DNA of 25,694 nucleotides from Gemmatimonadales bacterium (GCA_025929805.1 JAICPP010000014.1:1-25694), one strand, 5' to 3'. Shown: positions 1 to 7,719, counted from the first letter of the stretch. Notes: generated by a model from the letters alone, not told the origin. Made by a program: numbers and translations.

Positions 1-563
1 TACGTGGGTGTCCCCACGGCCAGGCCGGTTCGAGTCAGCCGTTCGGGACCGGACGCACTGAGCGCGTGGGCGATACCGAAATCAGCCAGCACCGCCTGGT
101 CCCCCTCAAGGAGGATGTTCTCCGGCTTGATGTCGCGGTGAACCACACCCTGTCGGTGCGCGTAGGCGAGAGCAGCGAGGACGTCACGGCTTATCCGCAG
201 CGCCTCGTCCACCGAAAGACGAGTTTCCCGGCGCAGCCGTTGCCGCAGCGACTCACCTTCGACGTAGGGCATGGTGTACCACAGCCGGGCCCCGGCCGGT
301 TCGCCGGTCTCGTCCTCACCCGAGTCGAAGAGTGGCAGAATGTGAGGATGCTGTAACTTTGCGGTAAGCTTGATCTCGCGAAGGAAGCGCTCGGTTCCCA
401 GCGTCACCGCCAGCTCCGGATGGATGACCTTCAGCGCTACCGGCCGGTCCTGCCTCAGGTCGTGAGCCAGGTACACCGTGGCCATGCCGCCTACCCCGAG
501 CTGGCGCTCCAGCCGATAACGGCCCTCGAGAGCGGCTTGGAACCGCTCCCATGAATCCGTCAC
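1..563 (-). CDS. Ser/Thr protein kinase, N-terminal part (runs off window)
   Basis: Hanks-type Ser/Thr kinase that would phosphorylate proteins in the cytoplasm; 187 codons are visible. The glycine-rich loop is LGVGGMATV (about 22-30), the VALK lysine is K45, the alpha-C glutamate is near E63, the catalytic loop is HRDIKPEN (142-149) and the DFG aspartate is D161. GTPT follows near the window edge, so the lower C-lobe and any TM or sensor domain lie outside. I chose a GTG start (561-563) because it opens just before the usual RF.AALEGRY lead-in. An ATG ending at 552 is in another frame. The gene is 25 bp downstream of the lipoprotein gene on the same strand, so they are probably cotranscribed. 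All catalytic residues in view are intact. The kinase call is firm; substrate and signal are unknown. Confidence 0.95.
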   Translation of the reverse strand, partial: MTDSWERFQAALEGRYRLERQLGVGGMATVYLAHDLRQDRPVALKVIHPELAVTLGTERFLREIKLTAKLQHPHILPLFDSGEDETGEPAGARLWYTMPYVEGESLRQRLRRETRLSVDEALRISRDVLAALAYAHRQGVVHRDIKPENILLEGDQAVLADFGIAHALSASGPERLTRTGLAVGTPT

Positions 564-588
564 CTGCGTTGGCCTGTCGCCAACCGGA

Positions 589-1029
589 TCACTTGGGCTG
601 GGCAGCTTGGATCGACTCGTCCAGGTTGTCCACCGCCTGGTTCACCCGGTCTCTCATTTGATCCCAGTTGGCCGCTGTAGCGGTTTCGAGCCGGGTCAAG
701 GAGCCGTCGAGCCCGCGGCGTGAGGCGCGTATGTTGCGGAGCGCCCGATCGCTCACCGCGCCGCCCCGGGACTTGGCCTGGCTGGCGAGGTCGGCGATCT
801 GCCGGTCGAGGTCGGCCAGCTGCTGGCGAATGGATTGGGTGAACTCCTGCCGGCGATCGAACGTGAAATCCGGGTTTACCACGCCGGTGTCGGCAGGTGG
901 CATCGGTGTGGGCGTCAGGGTCGTGGCCGTGTCATCGCTCATCCCGCCGGTCTGGTTCGACTGCTGTCTCCTGCATCCAATGGTAGAAACGAGAGCCAGC
1001 ATCACGGCGGCCAGAGCGAGATGTCGCAT
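589..1029 (-). CDS. Small helical lipoprotein
   Basis: A 146-residue predicted lipoprotein of unknown function. The first 18 residues form a signal peptide ending STIGC, so Cys19 would be lipidated and anchored in the envelope. A Thr/Pro-rich spacer follows (about 30-55). The remainder (about 60-143) is charged and helical, rich in Gln, Arg, Asp and Leu, and looks like a coiled coil or helical bundle. The start has a good ribosome site, GGAGG seven bases before ATG. It lies directly upstream of a Ser/Thr kinase gene on the same strand, so it may be a periplasmic partner of that kinase (inference). I recognise no named family. Confidence 0.8.
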   Translation of the reverse strand: MRHLALAAVMLALVSTIGCRRQQSNQTGGMSDDTATTLTPTPMPPADTGVVNPDFTFDRRQEFTQSIRQQLADLDRQIADLASQAKSRGGAVSDRALRNIRASRRGLDGSLTRLETATAANWDQMRDRVNQAVDNLDESIQAAQPK

Positions 1030-1067
1030 TTGGGGACCTCCGGAAAAATGGTAGAGTACGCTGCCCG

Positions 1068-1586
1068 CTAACCGAACGGACGCTCATCCGCGGTGGGCCC
1101 GTAGACCGACGGGAGGGAGACCTCCAGCAGTCGGAGATAGACCATCAAAGATCCGCGGTGGTGATACCAGTGGTTGAACATCAAAGATCGAATCATGTTG
1201 ATACGCGGCACGGCTATGAGCTCGCGTCCGCCCTGGACCATGCGCCACGTGGCCATGGCGCGCTCCGGCGTCAGCTCTGACAGGAATTCTCGAGCCGAGG
1301 CAACGCTGTCGTCCAAGGTGGTGAGGATCTCCGCTGCAGTGCGTGCCTCCGGCTGACTGAACTCAGGGGCCTCGAACACATCCGGGCCCAGCACATGCAT
1401 TCCCAGGCTGGGGATAATGGCGACATGCAGGGCGAGCTGTCCCAGCGTCGAGGATTTGGGGTGGGGTCTCCAGCTCATTTTGCCGTCCGGCACCCGTTGC
1501 AGCACCCGTCGCGTAGTCTGCGCTTCCTGCTCCAGCTCGCCCAGCAACAGTTCGGTAACCGGTATCATCTCGATGGTTCGATTCAT
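1068..1586 (-). CDS. DinB/YfiT-like four-helix metal-binding protein
   Basis: A 172-residue protein with the DinB-superfamily pattern: a WRPHPKSSTLGQLALH segment with H54, then NHWYHHRG with H139 and H143, giving the usual three-histidine metal site. The family includes damage-inducible proteins and thiol- or metal-dependent transferases; the substrate cannot be told here. Cytoplasmic, with no signal peptide. The start is supported by GGGGAG six bases before ATG, within the 16-bp gap to the upstream DoxX gene. The two genes are almost certainly cotranscribed. Confidence 0.88.
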   Translation of the reverse strand: MNRTIEMIPVTELLLGELEQEAQTTRRVLQRVPDGKMSWRPHPKSSTLGQLALHVAIIPSLGMHVLGPDVFEAPEFSQPEARTAAEILTTLDDSVASAREFLSELTPERAMATWRMVQGGRELIAVPRINMIRSLMFNHWYHHRGSLMVYLRLLEVSLPSVYGPTADERPFG

Positions 1587-1602
1587 CGGACTCTCCCCAA
1601 TT

Positions 1603-1992
1603 CTATCTCAGAAGTACAAAACGCCCGCCGTCCGTCGTGGCAATTACCAGACACATGGCGATAAAGAGAAGATCGTAGTGCCAGCCGTCGCTCGCCTTGC
1701 CCCAGAACCCGGTGTGCCAAACAAACACCTTCTTCTGAATCGCTCCCAGCATGATCAGGATGAGCCCCAGCGCGGCGAGCTGCGGCAACACGCCGAGGGC
1801 CACACCGAGGCCACCTGCGAGCTCGGCGAGGCCCAGCAAACGGGTGAAGCCGGGACTCATGCCGATGCTCTTGCCGCGGGTCACCGGATCCTTCGCGTGA
1901 CTCCAGCCGCTGGTTACGAAAACCCAGCCCACCAGAATTCGCATGAAGAGCAGGGCCAGGTCGCTGAACTGCAGAAGCCAGGGGAGACGCAT
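1603..1992 (-). CDS. DoxX-family integral membrane protein
   Basis: A 129-residue hydrophobic protein with about four membrane helices. The first (about 10-30) ends in the family-typical FVTSGWSHAKDP. Later helices follow at about 52-70, 72-88 and near 108-122, and GLAELAGGLGVALG is a typical DoxX motif. DoxX proteins are small inner-membrane proteins linked in some bacteria to redox or thiol stress. The biochemical role here is unknown. The start is the ATG at 1990-1992; its ribosome site is weak. It sits between lhr (61-bp gap containing a heptad repeat element) and the DinB gene (16-bp gap). Confidence 0.88.
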   Translation of the reverse strand: MRLPWLLQFSDLALLFMRILVGWVFVTSGWSHAKDPVTRGKSIGMSPGFTRLLGLAELAGGLGVALGVLPQLAALGLILIMLGAIQKKVFVWHTGFWGKASDGWHYDLLFIAMCLVIATTDGGRFVLLR

Positions 1993-2003
1993 GACTCAAC
2001 ACC

Positions 2004-2078
2004 GTGAACAGTGAAGAGCAAACGATGAACGGGGAATCTCAGCAGCCACCTGTTTACCGTTCACCGTTTACTGTTGAC
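2004..2078. repeat. Palindromic heptad-repeat element at the 3' end of lhr
   Basis: Five tandem 7-mers of the type GTGAACR run on the plus strand at 2004-2038. After a 12-bp spacer, four 7-mers of the inverse type (CGTTYAC) run at 2051-2078. The whole can fold back on itself. The right arm overlaps the end of lhr: the last codons and the TAA stop (2054-2056) lie inside it. A related element in opposite orientation is at 5920-5994 inside lhr, and a variant is at 21889-21916. It may act as an mRNA-stabilising or terminating hairpin between lhr and the DoxX gene; that role is inference. Confidence 0.75.
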
Positions 2079-5000
2079 GCTCTCTCGTGCCGACGCCGCG
2101 CGGGCCGCCGATTGTGGGGGACTGCTGGAGCCGGAGCGCTGGTCATTCCCAGGTAACGGCGGAGCTGAGCAGTGCTGGGTTTCCGCACCAAGGCCTGCAC
2201 CAGCTCGGCAGGGGGCTCGCTTTCGCTATCCAGCGAACGGACCTGGCCTGCCTCCCGTGCCAGTACTGGCCGTCCGTCGCGGTAGAGGATGCGGTTCGAG
2301 GTGAGTCCTGGGATGCGGTCGCCAGGCGTGATGATCCCGGTCAAGTTGAGCGGGTCGGCTGCACTGATACCGACGAGCTGCCCCTGTCCGCCGAGTCGGC
2401 GTATGGCGCGGAGCTGGCCCACGGCTTCCGGCAGGGCGAACTGCTCACCCGACATGCCGGTGACAAACCTGCCCCCTCGAATCTCACCCCGCGCCTCGAG
2501 CCGGCGATATGTCAGCAAGAGCTCCCGCCAGGGTGGGAGGCCGGATTCCCGGGTCAGCAGGCGTTTGAAGACGATTCCGTAGCGGTTGAGCAGGATGCGG
2601 GCGTAGAGGTCGGTCGGTACGGCGGCCCGGGGGTGAGTCGGTAGTGTGGTCTCATCGATTCCGGTCTGGGCTTCCAGCGTACCGCGGTTCCGCGCTATCG
2701 CCTGCTCCCCCAGCAGCGACCACCGTCCTGCACTTTCGATCCCATATGCAGCCCGCCGGTGACGACTCCGAGTGGCCTTGAGGGGTTTCCGCTTGTTGGA
2801 CGGAGTAATTAATGCCCGTAGTCCCGCAAAGCTGTCGGAGGTGACCAGCCCGGCACCGGCCAGCTCGGCTAGCCCCTGCTCGACGTGGGTCGGCAGCAAA
2901 CCAGAGGTGATGACCAGCTCGTGAAAGAACGAGGCGCCCCGCCGCTCCAGCGCTTCTTTAACCCCCTGGGCATAGGTCGAAAGCTCGGCGGACGTGGCTC
3001 CTCGTTCGGCCAGCCAGTGCTCCGCGTTTTCCCGGAGGAACAGGGCCACGGGGGAACTCTTGATCGGCCCGGCTGTCCCGCTGCCCCGCTGCCCCGCGGT
3101 GAGCCGCCCCCACGCGACCCGGCCCATCATACACAGTGCATCCAGCAGGGCGGGATCATACTCCTCACAGCGAGAAGACAAGACTTCGCGCTCCCAGGCG
3201 GATGCCGGAAGCTCGAAACCGTCGAGCTGGGCTACTACCGCGGCGAGTCCCTCCATCCCAGCCACCCGATGCTCAGGGTCCAGGCGCTGCCAGGCAAACA
3301 GGAATCGCATGAACTCCGCCGCACTCACCGGCTCGATTTCGGCCCGGAGCCGGTTCAACGTGGAGCGGTGAATGCGTGCCAGGAGTCGACGCTCGCACCA
3401 TTCCAGGCCCGCTACCCCGGCAGTGAAGCGGCCGCGGAGGATGACACCCTCACCCTCCAGCGCGGCGAGGGCTATATCAGCCTCTGATTCTTGAAGGTCG
3501 AGAGATGCGGCCAACTGGCTGGCGGTGGCCGGGCCGACGATACCCAGTCTCCCTCGGAGCAGCTCGCGCACAGCCTCTTCCCGGCCAACCGCCGCTGCGC
3601 CGCGCAACGCCTTGAGCTCCTCCAGACGCTCGGTTGCAGTCCAGATCGCGAGCCCTGGCTGCAGCTCCACCCGTTCGGCCCGGCCGGCCTGCACCAGTTC
3701 TCTGAAGAAGTCACCCCACGACTTCCCGTCGCGGCCCGATATCCCTTCGACCTCAGTGAGGAAGCCGGAGGTGAGCAGGGCGTCGTGCAGTTCGTCGGCG
3801 TTCTGCGCCTCAGGCCAGGCCTCGTCCCGCACCCGCTCGATGGCGCTCGGATCCAATGCCCCCAAGTCATCGGCGGAAGAGGGCTCGAAGGCTCGCCGAG
3901 TGTAAACTGCCTGAGTCCTGCGCTCCTCCAGGGGAGCATCGTCCAGAAAGGCATAGGGCCTGGCGTTCAGAATCTCATGCGCCAGTGGGGAGGGCTCGGG
4001 AAGATCGCGTGCCACCAGCCGGAGCTCTCCTGAGTGGATCTGGCGGAGTACCTGGGTGAGCCCGCCGAGATCCATGACCTCATGAACGCAGTCATCTATG
4101 GTCTGGCGGACCAGGGGGTGATCGGGGATCTCGCGGTCGCCCGGTATGTTCTCCAGGCAGGCAGCGGCATCGGGGAAAGCGGCTGCCAGGAGATCCTCCG
4201 CCTGCATCCGCTGGATCTGGGGCGGCATCTTGCGCCCACCGCGACTCCGCGGAATAGCCAGCGCGATGTTCGCGTTCCAGCGCCAGTGGGTTCCGAACAT
4301 CGGTGCATCGAGCAGGGCCTGCACCAGGATGTCTTCGACCGACTCAGGATGCAGAAAGCGGAAGACGGTTTCCAGGGGGAAGGAGTGCTGCGGCCCCAGC
4401 GATAGGAGCACTGCGTCCTCGGTTGCGGCTGCTTGGAGCTCGAAATTGAACTGCCGGCAGAACCGCTTACGGAGCGCCAGGCCCCACGCCCGGTTGACCC
4501 GGCTTCCGAATGGGGCATGGATGACGAGCTGCATGCCGCCGGCTTCATCGAAGAACCGTTCCGCGACTATGGTGTCCCGGGTAGGGAGGTTGCCGAGGAG
4601 CCGCTGGGACTCGGCAAGGTACTCGACCAGCTGGTGGGCAGCGGTTGCGGTGGAGCTTTCCAAAATGCTGTCATCCTGAGGAAGCCCTTCGCTGCGCTCA
4701 AGGGCAAGCTTCGCGACCGACGGATCTACTCCGGGTGCTCCGGTTATTGGCTGGATAGATGCTTCGCGCCGCTCAGGATGAGAACCGCAGAGCACTGCCT
4801 GGACCCACGCAGCCGCTTCGGCACGATTATCAAGCCGTTCCTCTACCCCTCGTCTCAGCTCCGCTACCGTGGCGCTCAGTTCGTCGCTCCGGGCCGGCGA
4901 CTCGCCCAGCCAGAATGGAATGCTCGGCGGCTGGCCGTGAGCATCCTCCACTCTCACTGTGCCTTGCTGTACCCGGAGAATGCGCCAGGAGGTGTTCCCC

Positions 5001-6649
5001 AGTTGGAAGATGTCGCCCTGGAGGCTCTCGACCGCGAAATCCTCGTTGACGGTGCCGATAAAGGTGTTGTCGGGCTCGAGAATCACCCGGTAGTCTGCAT
5101 TGTCGGGGATGGCGCCACCCGAAGTGATCGCAAGCAATCGCGCGCCGCGTCGACCTCTGATCCTGCCGTTCACCGCATCGTGGTGAATCAATGCGCCTCG
5201 ACGCCCCCGGCGGGTCGCAAAGCCGTGCGCGAGCATACGAACGACCTCATCGAACTCGGCGCGCTCGAGGTCCCGATAGGGATAGGCTCGGCGGCACAGC
5301 CGGTACAGCTCGTCCTCCGCCCAGTCTTCTGCGGCCGACTCCGCGACGATGTGCTGGGCGAGCACATCCAGCGGCTTCCCCCGGATGACGATCCGATCCA
5401 GCAGCCCCCGGTGGACCGCCCCGATAATCGCCGTGCATTCCACCAGCTCGTCCCGGGTGAGCGGAAACAGCCGACCCTTGGGCGTGCCGTGCACGGTGTG
5501 CCCGGACCGGCCTACCCGCTGGAGAAAGGTGGATATTCGACGGGGAGTGCCCAGCTGGCAGACTAGATCGACATGGCCGATGTCTATTCCAAGCTCCAGC
5601 GATGCGGTGGCCACCAGGGCCTGAAGCTGCCCCGCTTTGAGTCGCTCCTCTGCATCGAGCCGAGTCTCCTTCGAAAGGCTCCCGTGATGGGCGGTGACCG
5701 CGTCTTCCCCCAGCCGCTCCGCCAGGTGCCGGGCGACTCGCTCGGCCAGCCGGCGGGTGTTCACGAAGACGATCGTCGTCTTATGCGCCTTGATCAACTC
5801 GGTGAGCCGGCCATAGATCTCATCCCACACCTCACCCGACATGACGGCCTCGAGAGGTGATTGGGGCAACTCGAGACCGATATCGAGGGCTCTGCGGTGG
5901 CCCTGGTCGATGACAGCAGGTGAACGGTGAACGGTGAACGGTAAATCTGAGGTGTCCGGCGGGGCGGGTTCATGGTTCCCCGTTGACTCTTTACTCAGTC
6001 CTACCAGCCACTCTCCCACCTGTTCGATCGGCTTCACTGTCGCCGACAGTCCGATCCGCTGGACCGGCTGGGAGGCCACATGAGCCAGCCGTTCCAGCGT
6101 GAGTGCTAGGTGTGCTCCACGGCGGGATTCGACCACCGCATGGATCTCATCCACGATGACGGTGCGCACCGTCCGGAGCATCTCCCGACTTCGTTGCGCA
6201 GTGAGCAGGAGGTACAGCGACTCGGGCGTGGTTACCAGGATATGGGGTGGCTTGCGGATCATCGCGGCCCGTTCGGCAGCCGGCGTATCGCCCGAGCGGA
6301 TAGCCGCCGTGATTCTCGGCGCCGGAATACCCATCTCTTCCGCGAGGTGGCGGATCTCCCGTCTGGGCTCCGCCAGATTGAGATGGATATCCGCGCTCAG
6401 GGCTTTGAGCGGAGAGACGTAGACCACTCGGGTCTCATCCGGGAGCGGCCCCTCCAAGCCCTCTCGGAAGAGCTGGTCCAACGAGTGCAAGAAGGCAGCG
6501 AGTGTCTTGCCTGACCCGGTCGGCGCCGAGATGAGGGTGTGCCGACCCGAGCGGATCGCCTCCCAGCCCAGTCGTTGGGGTGTGGTGGGCTCACCGAAGC
6601 GGCGATGGAACCACCGGGCAACGACAGGGTGAAATGACGTGAGTGGCAT
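2054..6649 (-). CDS. lhr: Lhr: large ATP-dependent SF2 helicase
   Basis: A 1531-residue protein, close to the size of E. coli Lhr. Lhr-family enzymes are 3'-5' ATP-dependent nucleic-acid translocases linked to DNA repair. Visible motifs are Walker A APTGSGKT (42-49), TTPESL (140-145), DEIH (167-170), SAT (202-204), ATASLELGID (347-356) and QRVGRSGH (377-384). Winged-helix and Lhr-core domains follow, then the long C-terminal region of bacterial full-length Lhr. The start ATG (6647-6649) gives the usual PVVARWFHRRFG.PT.PQ opening; upstream extension is not family-like. Oddities: residues about 219-244 and 623-661 are encoded by dispersed repeat elements, both in frame and between conserved motifs, and the stop lies in a third repeat. 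It is divergent from the toxin-antitoxin operon. Confidence 0.96.
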   Translation of the reverse strand: MPLTSFHPVVARWFHRRFGEPTTPQRLGWEAIRSGRHTLISAPTGSGKTLAAFLHSLDQLFREGLEGPLPDETRVVYVSPLKALSADIHLNLAEPRREIRHLAEEMGIPAPRITAAIRSGDTPAAERAAMIRKPPHILVTTPESLYLLLTAQRSREMLRTVRTVIVDEIHAVVESRRGAHLALTLERLAHVASQPVQRIGLSATVKPIEQVGEWLVGLSKESTGNHEPAPPDTSDLPFTVHRSPAVIDQGHRRALDIGLELPQSPLEAVMSGEVWDEIYGRLTELIKAHKTTIVFVNTRRLAERVARHLAERLGEDAVTAHHGSLSKETRLDAEERLKAGQLQALVATASLELGIDIGHVDLVCQLGTPRRISTFLQRVGRSGHTVHGTPKGRLFPLTRDELVECTAIIGAVHRGLLDRIVIRGKPLDVLAQHIVAESAAEDWAEDELYRLCRRAYPYRDLERAEFDEVVRMLAHGFATRRGRRGALIHHDAVNGRIRGRRGARLLAITSGGAIPDNADYRVILEPDNTFIGTVNEDFAVESLQGDIFQLGNTSWRILRVQQGTVRVEDAHGQPPSIPFWLGESPARSDELSATVAELRRGVEERLDNRAEAAAWVQAVLCGSHPERREASIQPITGAPGVDPSVAKLALERSEGLPQDDSILESSTATAAHQLVEYLAESQRLLGNLPTRDTIVAERFFDEAGGMQLVIHAPFGSRVNRAWGLALRKRFCRQFNFELQAAATEDAVLLSLGPQHSFPLETVFRFLHPESVEDILVQALLDAPMFGTHWRWNANIALAIPRSRGGRKMPPQIQRMQAEDLLAAAFPDAAACLENIPGDREIPDHPLVRQTIDDCVHEVMDLGGLTQVLRQIHSGELRLVARDLPEPSPLAHEILNARPYAFLDDAPLEERRTQAVYTRRAFEPSSADDLGALDPSAIERVRDEAWPEAQNADELHDALLTSGFLTEVEGISGRDGKSWGDFFRELVQAGRAERVELQPGLAIWTATERLEELKALRGAAAVGREEAVRELLRGRLGIVGPATASQLAASLDLQESEADIALAALEGEGVILRGRFTAGVAGLEWCERRLLARIHRSTLNRLRAEIEPVSAAEFMRFLFAWQRLDPEHRVAGMEGLAAVVAQLDGFELPASAWEREVLSSRCEEYDPALLDALCMMGRVAWGRLTAGQRGSGTAGPIKSSPVALFLRENAEHWLAERGATSAELSTYAQGVKEALERRGASFFHELVITSGLLPTHVEQGLAELAGAGLVTSDSFAGLRALITPSNKRKPLKATRSRHRRAAYGIESAGRWSLLGEQAIARNRGTLEAQTGIDETTLPTHPRAAVPTDLYARILLNRYGIVFKRLLTRESGLPPWRELLLTYRRLEARGEIRGGRFVTGMSGEQFALPEAVGQLRAIRRLGGQGQLVGISAADPLNLTGIITPGDRIPGLTSNRILYRDGRPVLAREAGQVRSLDSESEPPAELVQALVRKPSTAQLRRYLGMTSAPAPAVPHNRRPARRRHERASTVNGER
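4668..4781. repeat. REP-like inverted repeat inserted in frame in lhr
   Basis: The perfect arms TCATCCTGAG (4671-4680) and CTCAGGATGA (4772-4781) face each other about 90 bp apart. Each is followed inward by CTTCGC-rich sequence, the familiar TCATCCTGAGCGAAG-type dispersed repeat seen in many bacterial genomes. On the lhr strand it encodes HPERREAS near one end and LALERSEG near the other, typical translations of this repeat. The segment between the outer arm ends is 111 bp, a multiple of three, so lhr stays open. A related copy lies at 13977-14036. Confidence 0.8.
5920..5994. repeat. Palindromic heptad-repeat element inside lhr
   Basis: Three exact GTGAACG heptamers (5920-5940) are followed by GTAAATC (5941-5947). 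After a 26-bp spacer come three inverse heptamers (GGTTCCC, CGTTGAC, TCTTTAC; 5974-5994). As delimited it is 75 bp, the same length as the element at 2004-2078 but in opposite orientation. It keeps the lhr frame and adds residues about 219-244, just after the SAT motif and before the LDIGLELP strand. Confidence 0.78.
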
Positions 6650-6709
6650 GGACCAAATATACCGGCTTTTTGACTTTCCGAGTCTGCTTCGGGCGGCGCT
6701 TCCAGGTCC

Positions 6710-6760
6710 TTGACGGGACTGCCCAAATGGGATTATCTTTTTCCCAAGTGGAAAAGGAGG
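6710..6760 (+). promoter_or_regulatory. Toxin-antitoxin promoter with two operator boxes and ribosome site
   Basis: TTGACG (6710-6715) and TTATCT (6733-6738) are separated by 17 bp, a good -35/-10 pair. Two near-identical partly palindromic boxes, CCCAAATGG (6722-6730, in the spacer) and CCCAAGTGG (6743-6751, at the expected transcription start), are 21 bp apart, two helical turns. The strong ribosome site AAGGAGG lies at 6754-6760 and sets the antitoxin GTG start. The layout is what autorepression by the antitoxin would need; the binding itself is inferred. Confidence 0.72.
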
Positions 6761-6766
6761 GCTTGC

Positions 6767-7210
6767 GTGGCCAGTTATCCTGATGCGCTGAAGGTGGCCC
6801 AGACCCTGGGGGGTCCCCGGGTTCTCCGGGAAAAAGTCTCTACCGTCGCGGATCTCCAGCGTGCGGTGGGAAGAGGCCTGCCCTACGCGGCCCTCAAGTA
6901 CGTCCTGCGCCACTTTCCCCAGCGCCAGAAAACCAGAGTGCAGCAGATCGTGGTTCCACGCTCCACTCTACAGCGCCGAGAAGAAGAGGGGAGGCTCCGG
7001 CCGGCGGAAAGCGAGCGGCTGGAGCGGATCGCGCGCCTGGCTACCCTGGCCGAGCAAGTGTGGGAGTCGCCCGAGGAGGCCCAACGGTTTCTCACCTCTC
7101 CTCACCCGCAGTTGGAGGATCAGGCGCCGCTCGAGTTGGCCGCGACGGACCTGGGTACTCGCCGGGTCGAAGCGCTGCTCTGGAAACTGGAGCACAGTCT
7201 GCCGGTCTGA
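6767..7210 (+). CDS. Xre/MbcA/ParS-type antitoxin (DUF2384 family)
   Basis: A 147-residue antitoxin that would neutralise the RES toxin encoded next to it and repress their shared promoter. The N-terminal part (about 1-75) is the Xre-like DNA-binding region. The C-terminal 50 residues (from about QVWESPEEAQRFL through the LELAATDLGTRRVEALLWKLEHS stretch) are the toxin-binding ParS/DUF2384 pattern. The GTG start (6767-6769) was chosen because AAGGAGG lies six bases upstream; the longer ATG version would start before the ribosome site. The stop is 14 bp before the toxin start, so the pair forms an operon with the antitoxin first. Confidence 0.9.
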   Translation: MASYPDALKVAQTLGGPRVLREKVSTVADLQRAVGRGLPYAALKYVLRHFPQRQKTRVQQIVVPRSTLQRREEEGRLRPAESERLERIARLATLAEQVWESPEEAQRFLTSPHPQLEDQAPLELAATDLGTRRVEALLWKLEHSLPV

Positions 7211-7224
7211 GTCTGCGAGCGACG

Positions 7225-7689
7225 TTGCCCATCGTCTATCGCCTCGCCAAGCGCAGGTACCCGGTCTACGACGGCAGCGGAGCCGCCCTCGAGGGTGCCC
7301 GCTGGAACTCACCCGGCCGGGTGCTCATCTACGCGTCAGAGCATTACGCGACTGCCATTCTGGAGAAGCTGGTCCACGCTGGTCGCACTCAACTACCAGG
7401 TGCCCACCACGCTGCCCCCATCGACATTCCCGACGATCTTGCCACTGAACTCTTCGTTCCTGATGCCGCGCCGGGGTGGGATGCGGAGGATTCCGCATCG
7501 GCTCGCGCTTATGGCGACGCGTGGCACGCGCGTGCGCGCACGGCGGTGCTCATCGTCCCTTCGCTTCCGGGCCAGCCGGTCGAGCGTAATTTCATCATCA
7601 ACCCGGCACATGCCGATGCCGGGCGGATCGTGGTAGGGCAGACATTCGACGTGGTGTGGGATGGACGGCTCTTCGGCCCACATTTCTGA
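7225..7689 (+). CDS. RES-domain toxin (NAD+-degrading type)
   Basis: A 154-residue RES-family toxin. Characterised members such as MbcT deplete cellular NAD+. Visible family features are the opening VYRLAKRRYPVYDGSG, the GARWN segment (usually GGRWN), LIYASEHYATAILEKLVH with the conserved Tyr and Glu, and near the C-terminus RNFIINPAHADA. The start is uncertain: TTG at 7225 gives the standard N-terminus, and CTG codons a little upstream (overlapping the antitoxin stop) are alternatives. It looks intact, since the presumed active-site Arg, Tyr and Glu are all present. It is translated from the antitoxin mRNA. Confidence 0.9.
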   Translation: MPIVYRLAKRRYPVYDGSGAALEGARWNSPGRVLIYASEHYATAILEKLVHAGRTQLPGAHHAAPIDIPDDLATELFVPDAAPGWDAEDSASARAYGDAWHARARTAVLIVPSLPGQPVERNFIINPAHADAGRIVVGQTFDVVWDGRLFGPHF

Positions 7690-7719
7690 TTCACCATAGA
7701 GGCACAGAGGACACCGAGG
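7690..7719 (+). repeat. Short tandem repeat (AGAGG-type) after the toxin gene
   Basis: Right after the toxin stop codon, CATAGAGG, CACAGAGG and a diverged ACACCGAGG follow in tandem. This matches a short dispersed repeat (ACCACAGAGGCACAGAGG type) I know from many bacterial genomes. It ends about 30 bp before the amidohydrolase start. No function is evident. Confidence 0.55.

Noticed and set aside
1417..2007. Plus-strand open frame of 196 codons over the DinB/DoxX genes
   Set aside because: The minus-strand frames show the DinB histidine motif and DoxX helices. The plus frame has neither domains nor a ribosome site.
4433..5566. Plus-strand open frame of 377 codons
   Set aside because: It lies wholly inside lhr on the opposite strand, has no recognisable domain, and the lhr frame carries clear family motifs there.
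5914..5950. Tandem heptamers considered as a CRISPR-like or tandem satellite array
   Set aside because: Units are 7 bp with no spacers and only a few copies. The facing arms make it a small palindromic repeat element instead.
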